64,000 nucleotides of DNA, from assembly GCA_036925085.1 (NCBI GenBank), contig JAUPFP010000206.1:1-64000 (forward strand). Direction: 5' to 3'. Every line of letters starts with the position of its first letter. Within the stretch, counting starts at the first letter, position 1. The notes under the pieces are model-generated. The model worked only from the letters and a program-made list of their open reading frames with translations, ran no database searches and was not told the DNA's origin. This DNA is from Brachycybe producta (Eukaryota > Arthropoda > Diplopoda > Playtdesmida > Andrognathidae). The position numbers were made by a program, and so were the translations under genes. This document shows positions 27,961-40,869 of this stretch, one piece after another.

Positions 27961-30900
27961 ATTTTAACTTCATTTTTAACTTCAATTTCAACTTCAATTT
28001 CAACGTCAATTTCAACTTCAATTTCAACTTCAATTTCAACTTCAATTTCAACTTCAATTTCAACTTCAATTTCAATGTCAATTTCAACTTCAATTTCAAC
28101 TTCAATTTCAACTTCAATTTCAACTTCAATTTCAACTTCAATTTCAATGTCAATTTCAACTTCAATTTCAACTTCAATAGCAACTTCAATTTCAACTTCA
28201 ATTTCAACTTCAATTTTAACTTCAATTTCAACTTCAATTTCAACTTCAATTTCAACTTCAATTTCAACTTCAATTTCAACTTCAATTTCAACTTCAATTT
28301 CAACTTCAATTTCAATGTCAATTTCAACTTCAATTTCAACTTCAATTTCAACTTCAATTTCAACTTCAATTTCAATGTCAATTTCAACTTCAATTTCAAC
28401 TTCAATTTTAACTTTAATTTCAACTTGAATTTCAACTTCAATTTTAACTTTAATTTCAACTTGAATTTCAACTTCAATAGCAACTTCAATTTCAACTTCA
28501 ATTTCAATTTCAATTTCAACTTCAATTTTAACTTCAATTTCAACTTCAATTTTAACTTCAATTTCAACTTCAATTTCAACTTCAATTTCAACTTCAATAG
28601 CAACTTCAATTTCAACTTCAATTTCAACTTCAATTTTAACTTCAATTTCAACTTCAATTTCAACTTCAATTTCAACTTCAATTTCAACTTCAATTTCAAC
28701 TTCAATTTCAACTTCAATTTTAACTTCAATTTCAATTTCAATTTCAACTTCAGTTTCAACTTCAATTTTAACTTCAATTTCAACTTCAATTTCAACTTCA
28801 GTTTCAACTTCAATTTTAATTTCAATTTCAACTTCAATTTCAACTTCAATTTCAACTTCAATTTCAACTTCAGTTTCAACTTCAATTTTAACTTCAATTT
28901 CAACTTCAATTTTAACTTCAATTTCAACTTCAATAGCAACTTCAATTTCAACTTCAATTTCAACTTCAATTTTAACTTCAATTTCAACTTCAATTTTAAC
29001 TTCAATTTCAACTTCAATTTCAACTTCAATTTCAACTTCAATAGCAACTTCAATTTCAACTTCAATTTCAACTTCAATTTTAACTTCAATTTCAACTTCA
29101 ATTTCAACTTCAATTTCAACTTCAATTTCAACTTCAATTTCAACTTCAATTTCAACTTCAATTTTAACTTCAATTTCAATTTCAATTTCAACTTCAGTTT
29201 CAACTTCAATTTTAACTTCAATTTCAACTTCAATTTCAACTTCAATTTCAACTTCAATAGCAACTTCAATTTCAACTTCAATTTCAATTTCAATTTCAAC
29301 TTCAATTTTAACTTCATTTTTAACTTCAATTTCAACTTCAATTTCAACGTCAATTTCAACTTCAATTTCAACTTCAATTTCAACTTCAATTTCAACTTCA
29401 ATTTCAACTTCAATTTCAATGTCAATTTCAACTTCAATTTCAACTTCAATTTCAACTTCAATTTCAACTTCAATTTCAACTTCAATTTCAATGTCAATTT
29501 CAACTTCAATTTCAACTTCAATAGCAACTTCAATTTCAACTTCAATTTCAACTTCAATTTCAACTTCAATAGCAACTTCAATTTCAACTTCAATTTCAAT
29601 GTCAATTTCAACTTCAATTTCAACTTCAATTTCAACTTCAATTTCAACTTCAATTTCAATGTCAATTTCAACTTCAATTTCAACTTCAATTTTAACTTTA
29701 ATTTCAACTTGAATTTCAACTTCAATTTTAACTTTAATTTCAACTTGAATTTCAACTTCAATAGCAACTTCAATTTCAACTTCAATTTCAATTTCAATTT
29801 CAACTTCAATTTTAACTTCAATTTCAACTTCAATTTTAACTTCAATTTCAACTTCAATTTCAACTTCAATTTCAACTTCAATAGCAACTTCAATTTCAAC
29901 TTCAATTTCAACTTCAATTTTAACTTCAATTTCAACTTCAATTTCAACTTCAATTTCAACTTCAATTTCAACTTCAATTTCAACTTCAATTTCAACTTCA
30001 ATTTTAACTTCAATTTCAATTTCAATTTCAACTTCAGTTTCAACTTCAATTTTAACTTCAATTTCAACTTCAATTTCAACTTCAGTTTCAACTTCAATTT
30101 TAATTTCAATTTCAACTTCAATTTCAACTTCAATTTCAACTTCAATTTCAACTTCAGTTTCAACTTCAATTTTAACTTCAATTTCAACTTCAATTTTAAC
30201 TTCAATTTCAACTTCAATAGCAACTTCAATTTCAACTTCAATTTCAACTTCAATTTTAACTTCAATTTCAACTTCAATTTTAACTTCAATTTCAACTTCA
30301 ATTTCAACTTCAATTTCAACTTCAATAGCAACTTCAATTTCAACTTCAATTTCAACTTCAATTTTAACTTCAATTTCAACTTCAATTTCAACTTCAATTT
30401 CAACTTCAATTTCAACTTCAATTTCAACTTCAATTTCAACTTCAATTTTAACTTCAATTTCAATTTCAATTTCAACTTCAGTTTCAACTTCAATTTTAAC
30501 TTCAATTTCAACTTCAATTTCAACTTCAATTTCAACTTCAATAGCAACTTCAATTTCAACTTCAATTTCAATTTCAATTTCAACTTCAATTTTAACTTCA
30601 TTTTTAACTTCAATTTCAACTTCAATTTCAACGTCAATTTCAACTTCAATTTCAACTTCAATTTCAACTTCAATTTCAACTTCAATTTCAACTTCAATTT
30701 CAATGTCAATTTCAACTTCAATTTCAACTTCAATTTCAACTTCAATTTCAACTTCAATTTCAACTTCAATTTCAATGTCAATTTCAACTTCAATTTCAAC
30801 TTCAATAGCAACTTCAATTTCAACTTCAATTTCAACTTCAATTTCAACTTCAATAGCAACTTCAATTTCAACTTCAATTTCAACTTCAATTTTAACTTCA

Positions 30901-33060
30901 ATTTCAACTTCAATTTTAACTTCAATTTCAACTTCAATTTCAACTTCAATTTCAACTACAATAGCAACTTCAATTTCAACTTCAATTTCAACTTCAATTT
31001 TAACTTCAATTTCAACTTCAATTTCAACTTCAATTTCAACTTCAATTTCAACTTCAATTTCAACTTCAATTTCAACTTCATTTTTAACTTCAATTTCAAT
31101 TTCAATTTCAACTTCAGTTTCAACTTCAATTTTAACTTCAATTTCAACTTCAATTTCAACTTCAATTTCAACTTCAATAGCAACTTCAATTTCAACTTCA
31201 ATTTCAATTTCAATTTCAACTTCAATTTTAACTTCATTTTTAACTTCAATTTCAACTTCAATTTCAACGTCAATTTCAACTTCAATTTCAACTTCAATTT
31301 CAACTTCAATTTCAACTTCAATTTCAACTTCAATTTCAATGTCAATTTCAACTTCAATTTCAACTTCAATTTCAACTTCAATTTCAACTTCAATTTCAAC
31401 TTCAATTTCAATGTCAATTTCAACTTCAATTTCAACTTCAATAGCAACTTCAATTTCAACTTCAATTTCAACTTCAATTTTAACTTCAATTTCAACTTCA
31501 ATTTCAACTTCAATTTCAACTTCAATTTCAACTTCAATTTCAACTTCAATTTCAACTTCAATTTCAATGTCAATTTCAACTTCAATTTCAACTTCAATTT
31601 CAACTTCAATTTCAACTTCAATTTCAATGTCAATTTCAACTTCAATTTCAACTTCAATTTTAACTTTAATTTCAACTTGAATTTCAACTTCAATTTTAAC
31701 TTTAATTTCAACTTGAATTTCAACTTCAATAGCAACTTCAATTTCAACTTCAATTTCAATTTCAATTTCAACTTCAATTTTAACTTCAATTTCAACTTCA
31801 ATTTTAACTTCAATTTCAACTTCAATTTCAACTTCAATTTCAACTTCAATAGCAACTTCAATTTCAACTTCAATTTCAACTTCAATTTTAACTTCAATTT
31901 CAACTTCAATTTCAACTTCAATTTCAACTTCAATTTCAACTTCAATTTCAACTTCAATTTCAACTTCAATTTTAACTTCAATTTCAATTTCAATTTCAAC
32001 TTCAGTTTCAACTTCAATTTTAACTTCAATTTCAACTTCAATTTCAACTTCAGTTTCAACTTCAATTTTAATTTCAATTTCAACTTCAATTTCAACTTCA
32101 ATTTCAACTTCAATTTCAACTTCAGTTTCAACTTCAATTTTAACTTCAATTTCAACTTCAATTTTAACTTCAATTTCAACTTCAATAGCAACTTCAATTT
32201 CAACTTCAATTTCAACTTCAATTTTAACTTCAATTTCAACTTCAATTTTAACTTCAATTTCAACTTCAATTTCAACTTCAATTTCAACTTCAATAGCAAC
32301 TTCAATTTCAACTTCAATTTCAACTTCAATTTTAACTTCAATTTCAACTTCAATTTCAACTTCAATTTCAACTTCAATTTCAACTTCAATTTCAACTTCA
32401 ATTTCAACTTCAATTTTAACTTCAATTTCAATTTCAATTTCAACTTCAGTTTCAACTTCAATTTTAACTTCAATTTCAACTTCAATTTCAACTTCAATTT
32501 CAACTTCAATAGCAACTTCAATTTCAACTTCAATTTCAATTTCAATTTCAACTTCAATTTTAACTTCATTTTTAACTTCAATTTCAACTTCAATTTCAAC
32601 GTCAATTTCAACTTCAATTTCAACTTCAATTTCAACTTCAATTTCAACTTCAATTTCAACTTCAATTTCAATGTCAATTTCAACTTCAATTTCAACTTCA
32701 ATTTCAACTTCAATTTCAACTTCAATTTCAACTTCAATTTCAATGTCAATTTCAACTTCAATTTCAACTTCAATAGCAACTTCAATTTCAACTTCAATTT
32801 CAACTTCAATTTTAACTTCAATTTCAACTTCAATTTCAACTTCAATTTCAACTTCAATTTCAACTTCAATTTCAACTTCAATTTCAACTTCAATTTCAAT
32901 GTCAATTTCAACTTCAATTTCAACTTCAATTTCAACTTCAATTTCAACTTCAATTTCAACTTCAATTTCAATGTCAATTTCAACTTCAATTTCAACTTCA
33001 ATTTTAACTTTAATTTCAACTTGAATTTCAACTTCAATTTTAACTTTAATTTCAACTTGA
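27961..33060 (+). repeat. Series of about 1.3 kb blocks tagged by CAACGTCAATTTC
   Basis: The only CpG-bearing variant of zone A, ACGTCAAT, occurs at 28005, 29349, 30633, 31269 and 32601 (position of the G), with isolated copies at 13736 and 35193. Spacings are 1344, 1284, 636 and 1332. Each is preceded by TTTTAACTTCATTTTTAAC about 45 bases upstream and followed by ATGTC-flanked blocks ending in TTTAACTTTAATTTCAACTTGA. This reads as a local tandem amplification with one shortened interval. Confidence 0.75.
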
Positions 33061-33743
33061 ATTTCAACTTCAATAGCAACTTCAATTTCAACTTCAATTT
33101 CAATTTCAATTTCAACTTCAATTTTAACTTCATTTTTAACTTCAATTTCAACTTCAATTTCAATGTCAATTTCAACTTCAATTTCAACTTCAATTTCAAC
33201 TTCAATTTCAATGTCAATTTCAACTTCAATTTCAACTTCAGTTTCAACTTCAATTTTAACTTCAATTTCAACTTCAATTTCAACTTCAATTTCAACTTCA
33301 ATTTCAACTTCAATTTCAACTTCAATTTCAACTTCAATTTCAACTTCAATTTCAACTTCAATTTCAACTTCAATTTTAACTTCAATTTCAACTTCAATTT
33401 CAACTTCAATTTCAACTTCAATTTCAACTTCAATTTCAACTTCAATTTCAACTTCAATTTCAACTTCAATTTCAATGTCAATTTCAACTTCAATTTCAAC
33501 TTCAATTTCAACTTCAATTTCAACTTCAATTTCAACTTCAATTTCAACTTCAATTTCAATGTCAATTTCAACTTCAATTTCAACTTCAATTTTAACTTTA
33601 ATTTCAAATTGAATTTCAACTTCAATTTTAACTTTAATTTCAACTTGAATTTCAACTTCAATTTCAATTTCAATTTCAACTTCAATTTCAACTTCAATTT
33701 CAACTTCAGTTTCAACTTCAATTTTAACTTCAATTTCAACTTC

Positions 33744-34670
33744 TATTTCAACTTCAATTTCAACTTCAATAGCAACTTCAATTTCAACTTCAATTTCAAC
33801 TTCAATTTTAACTTCAATTTCAACTTCAATTTTAACTTCAATTTCAACTTCAATTTCAACTTCAATTTCAACTTCAATAGCAACTTCAATTTCAACTTCA
33901 ATTTCAACTTCAATTTTAACTTCAATTTCAACTTCAATTTCAACTTCAATTTCAACTTCAATTTCAACTTCAATTTCAACTTCAATTTTAACTTCAATTT
34001 CAATTTCAATTTCAACTTCAGTTTCAACTTCAATTTTAACTTCAATTTCAACTTCAATTTCAACTTCAATTTCAACTTCAATAGCAACTTCAATTTCAAC
34101 TTCAATTTCAATTTCAATTACAACTTCAATTTTAACTTCATTTTTAACTTCAATTTCAACTTCAATTTCAACTTCAATTTCAACTTCAATTTCAACTTCA
34201 GTTTCAACTTCAATTTTAACTTCAATTTCAACTTCAATTTCAACTTCAATTTCAACTTCAATTTCAACTTCAATAGCAACTTCAATTTCAACTTCAATTT
34301 CAACTTCAATTTTAACTTCAATTTCAACTTCAATTTCAACTTCAATTTCAACTTCAATTTCAACTTCAATTTCAACTTCAATTTCAACTTCAATTTCAAT
34401 GTCAATTTCAACTTCAATTTCAACTTCAATTTCAACTTCAATTTCAACTTCAATTTCAACTTCAATTTCAACTTCAATTTCAATGTCAATTTCAACTTCA
34501 ATTTCAACTTCAATTTTAACTTTAATTTCAACTTGAATTTCAACTTCAATTTTAACTTTAATTTCAACTTGAATTTCAACTTCAATTTCAATTTCAATTT
34601 CAACTTCAATTTCAACTTCAATTTCAACTTCAATTTCAACTTCAGTTTCAACTTCAATTTTAATTTCAAT
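33744..34670 (+). repeat. 0.9 kb module, copy 3
   Basis: TTCTAT at 33744, TACAAC at about 34119 and TTTTAATTTC at about 34658. From 26941 to 27480 it matches copy 2 at a constant offset of 7200; a 12-base indel follows. Confidence 0.8.
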
Positions 34671-35828
34671 TTCAACTTCAATTTCAACTTCAATTTCAAC
34701 TTCAATTTCAACTTCAGTTTCAACTTCAATTTTAACTTCAATTTCAACTTCAATTTCAACTTCAATTTCAACTTCAATAGCAACTTCAATTTCAACTTCA
34801 ATTTCAACTTCAATTTTAACTTCAATTTCAACTTCAATTTTAACTTCAATTTCAACTTCAATTTCAACTTCAATTTCAACTTCAATAGCAACTTCAATTT
34901 CAACTTCAATTTCAACTTCAATTTTAACTTCAATTTCAACTTCAATTTCAACTTCAATTTCAACTTCAATTTCAACTTCAATTTCAACTTCAATTTCAAC
35001 TTAAATTTTAACTTCAATTTCAATTTCAATTTCAACTTCAGTTTCAACTTCAATTTTAACTTCAATTTCAACTTCAATTTCAACTTCAATTTCAACTTCA
35101 ATAGCAACTTCAATTTCAACTTCAATTTCAATTTCAATTTCAACTTCAATTTTAACTTCATTTTTAACTTCAATTTCAACTTCAATTTCAACGTCAATTT
35201 CAACTTCAATTTCAACTTCAATTTCAACTTCAATTTCAACTTCAATTTCAACTTCAATTTCAATGTCAATTTCAACTTCAATTTCAACTTCAATTTCAAC
35301 TTCAATTTCAACTTCAATTTCAACTTCAATTTCAATGTCAATTTCAACTTCAATTTCAACTTCAATTTTAACTTTAATTTCAACTTGAATTTCAACTTCA
35401 ATTTCAATGTCAATTTCAACTTCAATTTCAACTTCAATTTCAACTTCAATTTCAACTTCAATTTCAACTTCAATTTCAACTTCAATTTCAATGTCAATTT
35501 CAACTTCAATTTCAACTTCAATTTTAACTTTAATTTCAACTTCAATTTCAACTTCAATTTCAATGTCAATTTCAACTTCAATTTCAACTTCAATTTTAAC
35601 TTTAATTTCAACTTGAATTTCAACTTCAATTTTAACTTTAATTTCAACTTGAATTTCAACTTCAATTTCAATTTCAATTTCAACTTCAGTTTCAACTTCA
35701 ATTTTAACTTCAATTTCAACTTCAATTTCAACTTCAATTTCAACTTCAATAGCAACTTCAATTTCAACTTCAATTTCAACTTCAATTTTAACTTCAATTT
35801 CAACTTCAATTTCAACTTCAATTTCAAC

Positions 35829-36246
35829 TCCAATTTCAACTTCAATTTCAACTTCAATTTCAACTTCAATTTCAACTTCAGTTTCAACTTTAATTTCAAC
35901 TTTAATTTCAACTTCAATTTTAACTTCAATTTCAACTTCAATTTCAACTTCAATTTTAACTTCATTTTTAACTTCAATTTCAACTTCAATTTCAACTTCA
36001 ATTTCAACTTCAATTTCAACTTCAATTTCAACTTCAATTTCAACTTCAATTTCAACTTCAATTTTAACTTCAATAGCAACTTCAATTTCAACTTCAATTT
36101 CAACTTCAATTTCAACTTCAATTTCAACTTCAATTTCAATGTCAATTTCAACTTCAATTTCAACTTCAATTTCAACTTCAATTTCAACTTCAATTTCAAC
36201 TTCAATTTCAATGTCAATTTCAACTTCAATTTCAACTTCAATTTTG
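35829..36246 (+). repeat. 417-base module, copy 7
   Basis: Last copy of the module in zone A, about 16 kb from the previous one, still exactly 417 bases. The 366-base block family follows at 36583-37008 in an extended form. Confidence 0.83.
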
Positions 36247-38950
36247 ACTTTAATTTGAACTTGAATTTCAACTTCAATTTCAACTTCAATTTCAACTTCA
36301 ATTTTAACTTCAATTTCAATTTCAATTTCAACTTCAGTTTCAACTTCAATTTTAACTTCAATTTCAACTTCAATTTCAACTTCAATTTCAACTTCAATAG
36401 CAACTTCAATTTCAACTTCAATTTCAACTTCAATTGTAACTTCAATTTCAACTTCAATTTCAACTTCAATTTCAACTTCAATTTCAACTTCAATTTCAAC
36501 TTCAATTTCAACTTCAATTTCAACTTCAATTTCAACTTCAATTTCAACTTCAATTTCAACTTCAATTTCAACTTCAATTTCAATGTCAATTTCAACTTCA
36601 ATTTCAACTTCAGTTTCAACTTCAATTTTAACTTCAATTTCAACTTCAATTTCAACTTCAATTTCAACTTCAATTTCAACTTCAATAGCAACTTCAATTT
36701 CAACTTCAATTTCAACTTCAATTTTAACTTCAATTTCAACTTCAATTTCAACTTCAATTTCAACTTCAATTTCAACTTCAATTTCAACTTCAATTTCAAC
36801 TTCAATTTCAACTTCAATTTCAACTTCAATTTCAATGTCAATTTCAACTTCAATTTCAACTTCAATTTCAACTTCAATTTCAACTTCAATTTCAATGTCA
36901 ATTTCAACTTCAATTTCAACTTCAATTTCAACTTCAATTTCAACTTCAATTTCAATGTCAATTTCAACTTCAATTTCAACTTCAATTTTAACTTTAATTT
37001 CAACTTGAATTTCAACTTCAATTTTAACTTTAATTTCAACTTGAATTTCAACTTCAATTTCAATTTCAATTTCAACTTCAATTTCAACTTCAATTTCAAC
37101 TTCAGTTTCAACTTCAATTTTAAATTCAATTTCAACTTCAATTTCAACTTCAATTTCAACTTCAATAGCAACTTCAATTTCAACTTCAATTTCAACTTCA
37201 ATTTTAACTTCAATTTCAACTTCAATTTTAACTTCAATTTCAACTTCAATTTCAACTTCAATTTCAACTTCAATTTCAACTTCAATTTCAACTTCAATAG
37301 CAACTTCAATTTCAACTTCAATTTCAACTTCAATTTCAACTTAAATTTCAACTTCAATTTCAACTTCAATTTCAACTTCAATTTCAACTTCAATTTCAAC
37401 TTCAATTTTAACTTCAGTTTCAATTTCAATTTCAACTTCAGTTTCAACTTCAATTTTAACTTCAATTTCAACTTCAATTTCAACTTCAATTTCAACTTCA
37501 ATAGCAACTTCAATTTCAACTTCAATTTCAATTTCAATTTCAACTTCAATTTTAACTTCATTTTTAACTTCAATTTCAACTTCAATTTTAACTTCAATTT
37601 CAACTTCAATTTCAACTTCAATTTCAACTTCAATTTCAATGTCAATTTCAACTTCAATTTCAACTTCAATTTCAACTTCAATTTCAACTTCAATTTCAAC
37701 TTCAATTTCAACTTCAATAGCAACTTCAATTTCAACTTCAATTTCAACTTCAATTTTAACTTCAATTTCAACTTCAATTTCAACTTCAATTTCAACTTCA
37801 ATTTCAACTTCAATTTCAACTTCAATTTCAACTTCAATTTCAATTTCAATTTCAATGTCAATTTCAACTTCAATTTCAACTTCAATTTCAACTTCAATTT
37901 CAACTTCAATTTCAACTTCAATTTCAATGTCAATTTCAACTTCAATTTCAACTTCAATTTTAACTTTAATTTCAACTTGAATTTCAACTTCAATTTCAAT
38001 GTCAATTTCAACTTCAATTTCAACTTCAATTTCAACTTCAATTTCAACTTCAATTTCAACTTCAATTTCAACTTCAATTTCAATGTCAATTTCAACTTCA
38101 ATTTCAACTTCAATTTTAACTTTAATTTCAACTTGAATTTCAACTTCAATTTTAACTTTAATTTCAACTTGAATTTCAACTTCAATTTCAATTTCAATAT
38201 CAACTTCAATTTCAACTTCAATTTCAACTTCAGTTTCAACTTCAATTTTAACTTCAATTTCAACTTCAATTTCAACTTCAATTTCAACTTCAATAGCAAC
38301 TTCAATTTCAACTTCAATTTCAACTTCAATTTTAACTTCAATTTCAACTTCAATTTTAACTTCAATTTCAACTTCAATTTCAACTTCAATTTCAACTTCA
38401 ATTACAACTTCAACTTCAATATTCAAACTTAACTTGAACTTCAACTTAAATTCAACTTCAACTTAAACTTCAATTTCAACTTCAAGTTCAATTTCAATTT
38501 CAATTTCAACTTTCAATTTCAAATTCAATTTCAACTTCAATTGCAACTTCAATTTCAACTTCAATTTCAATTTCAATTTTAACTTGAACTTGAACTTAAC
38601 TTCAACTTCAACTTCAACTTCACTGTCAAGTTCAACTTCAAATTCAACTTCAACTTCAACTTCAAATTCAACTTCAATTTTAACTTCAATTTCAACTTCA
38701 ATTTCAACTTCAATTTCAACTTCAATTTTAACTTCAATTTCAACATCAATTTCAACTTCAATTTCAACTTCAAATTCAACTTCAACTTCAAATTTAACTT
38801 CAATTTCAACTTCAATTTCAACTTCAATTTCAACTTCAATTACAACTTCAACTTCAATATTCAAACTTAACTTGAACTTCAACTTAACTTCAACTTCAAC
38901 TTCAACTTCACTTTCAAGTTCAACTTCAAATTCAACTTCAAATTCAACTT

Positions 38951-39583
38951 CTAATTCAACTTCAATTTCAACTTCAATTTCAACTTCAATTTCAACTCCA
39001 ATTTCAACTTCAATTTCAACTTCAATTTCAACTTCAATTTCAACTTCAATTTCAACTTCAATTTCAACTTCAATTTCCACTTCAATTTCAACTTCAATTT
39101 CAACTTCAATTTCAACTTCAATTTCAATTTCAATTTTAACTTGAATTTCAACTTCAAGTTCAATTTCAATTTCAATTTCAACTTACAATTTCAACTTCAA
39201 TTTCAACTTCAATTGCAACTTCAACTTCAACTTCAATTTCAATTTCAATTTTAACTTGAACTTGAACTTAACTTCAACTTCAACTTCAACTTCAATTTCA
39301 ACTTCAATTTCAACTTCAAATTCAACTTCAAATTCAACTTCAAATTCAACTTCTAATTCAACTTCAATTTCAACTTCAATTTCAACTTCAATTTCAACTC
39401 CAATTTCAACTTCAATTTCAACTTCAATTTCAACTTCAATTTCAACTTCAATTTCAACTTCAATTTCAACTTCAATTTCCACTTCAATTTCAACTTCAAT
39501 TTCAACTTCAATTTCAACTTCAATTTCAATTTCAATTTTAACTTGAATTTCAACTTCAAGTTCAATTTCAATTTCAATTTCAA
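38951..39583 (+). repeat. 402-base tandem duplication
   Basis: The segment beginning TTCTAATTCAACTTCAATTTCAAC-type sequence at about 38951 and ending at ACTTACAATTTC (about 39181) recurs 402 bases later (39353-39583), including TCCAAT and the unusual TTCCACTTC. A third copy is at about 42743-42973, 3390 bases from the second. Confidence 0.8.
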
Positions 39584-39659
39584 CTTACAATTTCAACTTC
39601 AATTTCAACTTCAATTTCAACTTCAATTGCAACTTCAATTTCAACTTCAATTTCAATTT

Positions 39660-40740
39660 CAATTTTAACTTGAACTTGAACTTAACTTCAACTTCAACTT
39701 CAACTTCACTTTCAAGTTCAACTTCAAATTCAACTTCAACTTCAACTTCAAATTCAACTTCAATTTTAACTTCAATTTCAACTTCAATTTCAACTTCAAT
39801 TTCAACTTCAATTTTAACTTCAATTTCAACATCAATTTCAACTTCAATTTCAACTTCAAATTCAACTTCAACTTCAAATTTAACTTCAATTTCAACTTCA
39901 ATTTCAACTTCAATTACAACTTCAACTTCAATATTCAAACTTAACTTGAACTTCAACTTAACTTCAACTTCAACTTCAACTTCACTTTCAAGTTCAACTT
40001 CAAATTCAACTTCAAATTCAACTTCTAATTCAACTTCAATTTTAACTTCAATTTCAACTTCAATTTCAACTTCAATTTCAACTTCAAATTCAACTTCAAA
40101 TTCAACTTCAATTTTAACTTCAATTTCAACTTTAAATTCAACTTCAATTTCAACTTCAATTTTAACTTCAATTTCAACTTCAATTTCAACTTCAATTTCA
40201 ACTTCAATTTCAACTTCAATTTCATCTTCAATTTCAACTTCAATTTCAACTTCAATTTCAACTTCAATTTTAACTTCAATTTCAACATCAATTTCAACTT
40301 CAATTTCAACTTCAAATTCAATTTCAACTTCAAATTTAACTTCAATTTCAACTTCAATTTCAACTTCAATTACAACTTCAACTTCAATATTCAAACTTAA
40401 CTTGAACTTCAACTTAACTTCAACTTCAACTTCAACTTCACTTTCAAGTTCAACTTCAAATTCAACTTCAAATTCAACTTCTAATTCAACTTCAATTTTA
40501 ACTTCAATTTCAACTTCAATTTCAACTTCAATTTCAACTTCAAATTCAACTTCAAATTCAACTTCAATTTTAACTTCAATTTCAACTTCAAATTCAACTT
40601 CAATTTCAACTTCAATTTTAACTTCAATTTCAACTTCAATTTCAACTTCAATTTCAACTTCAATTTCAACTTCAATTTCATCTTCAATTTCAACTTCAAT
40701 TTCAACTTCAATTACAACTTCAACTTAAATATTCAAACTT
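39660..40740 (+). repeat. Zone B superunit core, copy 1
   Basis: About 1.08 kb containing landmarks at 39930, 40386 and 40728. It recurs at 43038-44118 at a constant offset of 3378, including private variants such as TTTAAATTCAAC (about 40130 and 43508) and TTCATCTTC. Shorter relatives occur at 46078-46985 and 49197-49965. Confidence 0.85.
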
Positions 40741-40869
40741 AACTTGAACTTCAACTTAACTTCAACTTCAACTTCAACTTCACTTTCAAGTTCAACTTCA
40801 AATTCAACTTCAACTTCAACTTCAAATTCAACTTCAATTTTAACTTCAATTTCAACTTCAATTTCAACT

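Larger units (their letters stand above)
1..38400 (+). repeat. Zone A: 12-mer satellite (TTCAAC TTCAAT)n
   Basis: About 38.4 kb of near-continuous alternation of TTCAAC and TTCAAT on the + strand. Deviations are nearly all single-base variants of a hexamer kept in phase: TTTAAC, TTTAAT, TTGAAT, AGCAAC (read as ATAGCAAC), GTCAAT (read as ATGTCAAT), TTCAGT, TTCATT, and rarer TCCAAT, TACAAT, TTCTAT and CGTCAAT. Insertions and deletions between related segments are multiples of 6 or 12 except at about 12853 and 16153. G is rare on this strand, giving strong C-over-G skew. Variant hexamers recur in long ordered strings, so the array has evolved by amplification of multi-hundred-base to multi-kilobase units, not only by slippage of 12-mers. 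No unique sequence or gene is seen anywhere in the zone. Confidence 0.97.

Noticed and set aside
1..38400. Telomeric repeat
   Set aside because: The hexamer TTCAAC/TTCAAT does not match known telomere motifs such as TTAGGG or TTAGG, lacks G-runs on either strand, and the arrays are interrupted by ordered variants and an inversion.
16599..38432. 7277-codon open frame (Asn-Phe repeats), + strand
   Set aside because: Same artefact. It begins at an arbitrary ATG-like position created by a TTGAAT hexamer context and ends at the zone A/B junction.
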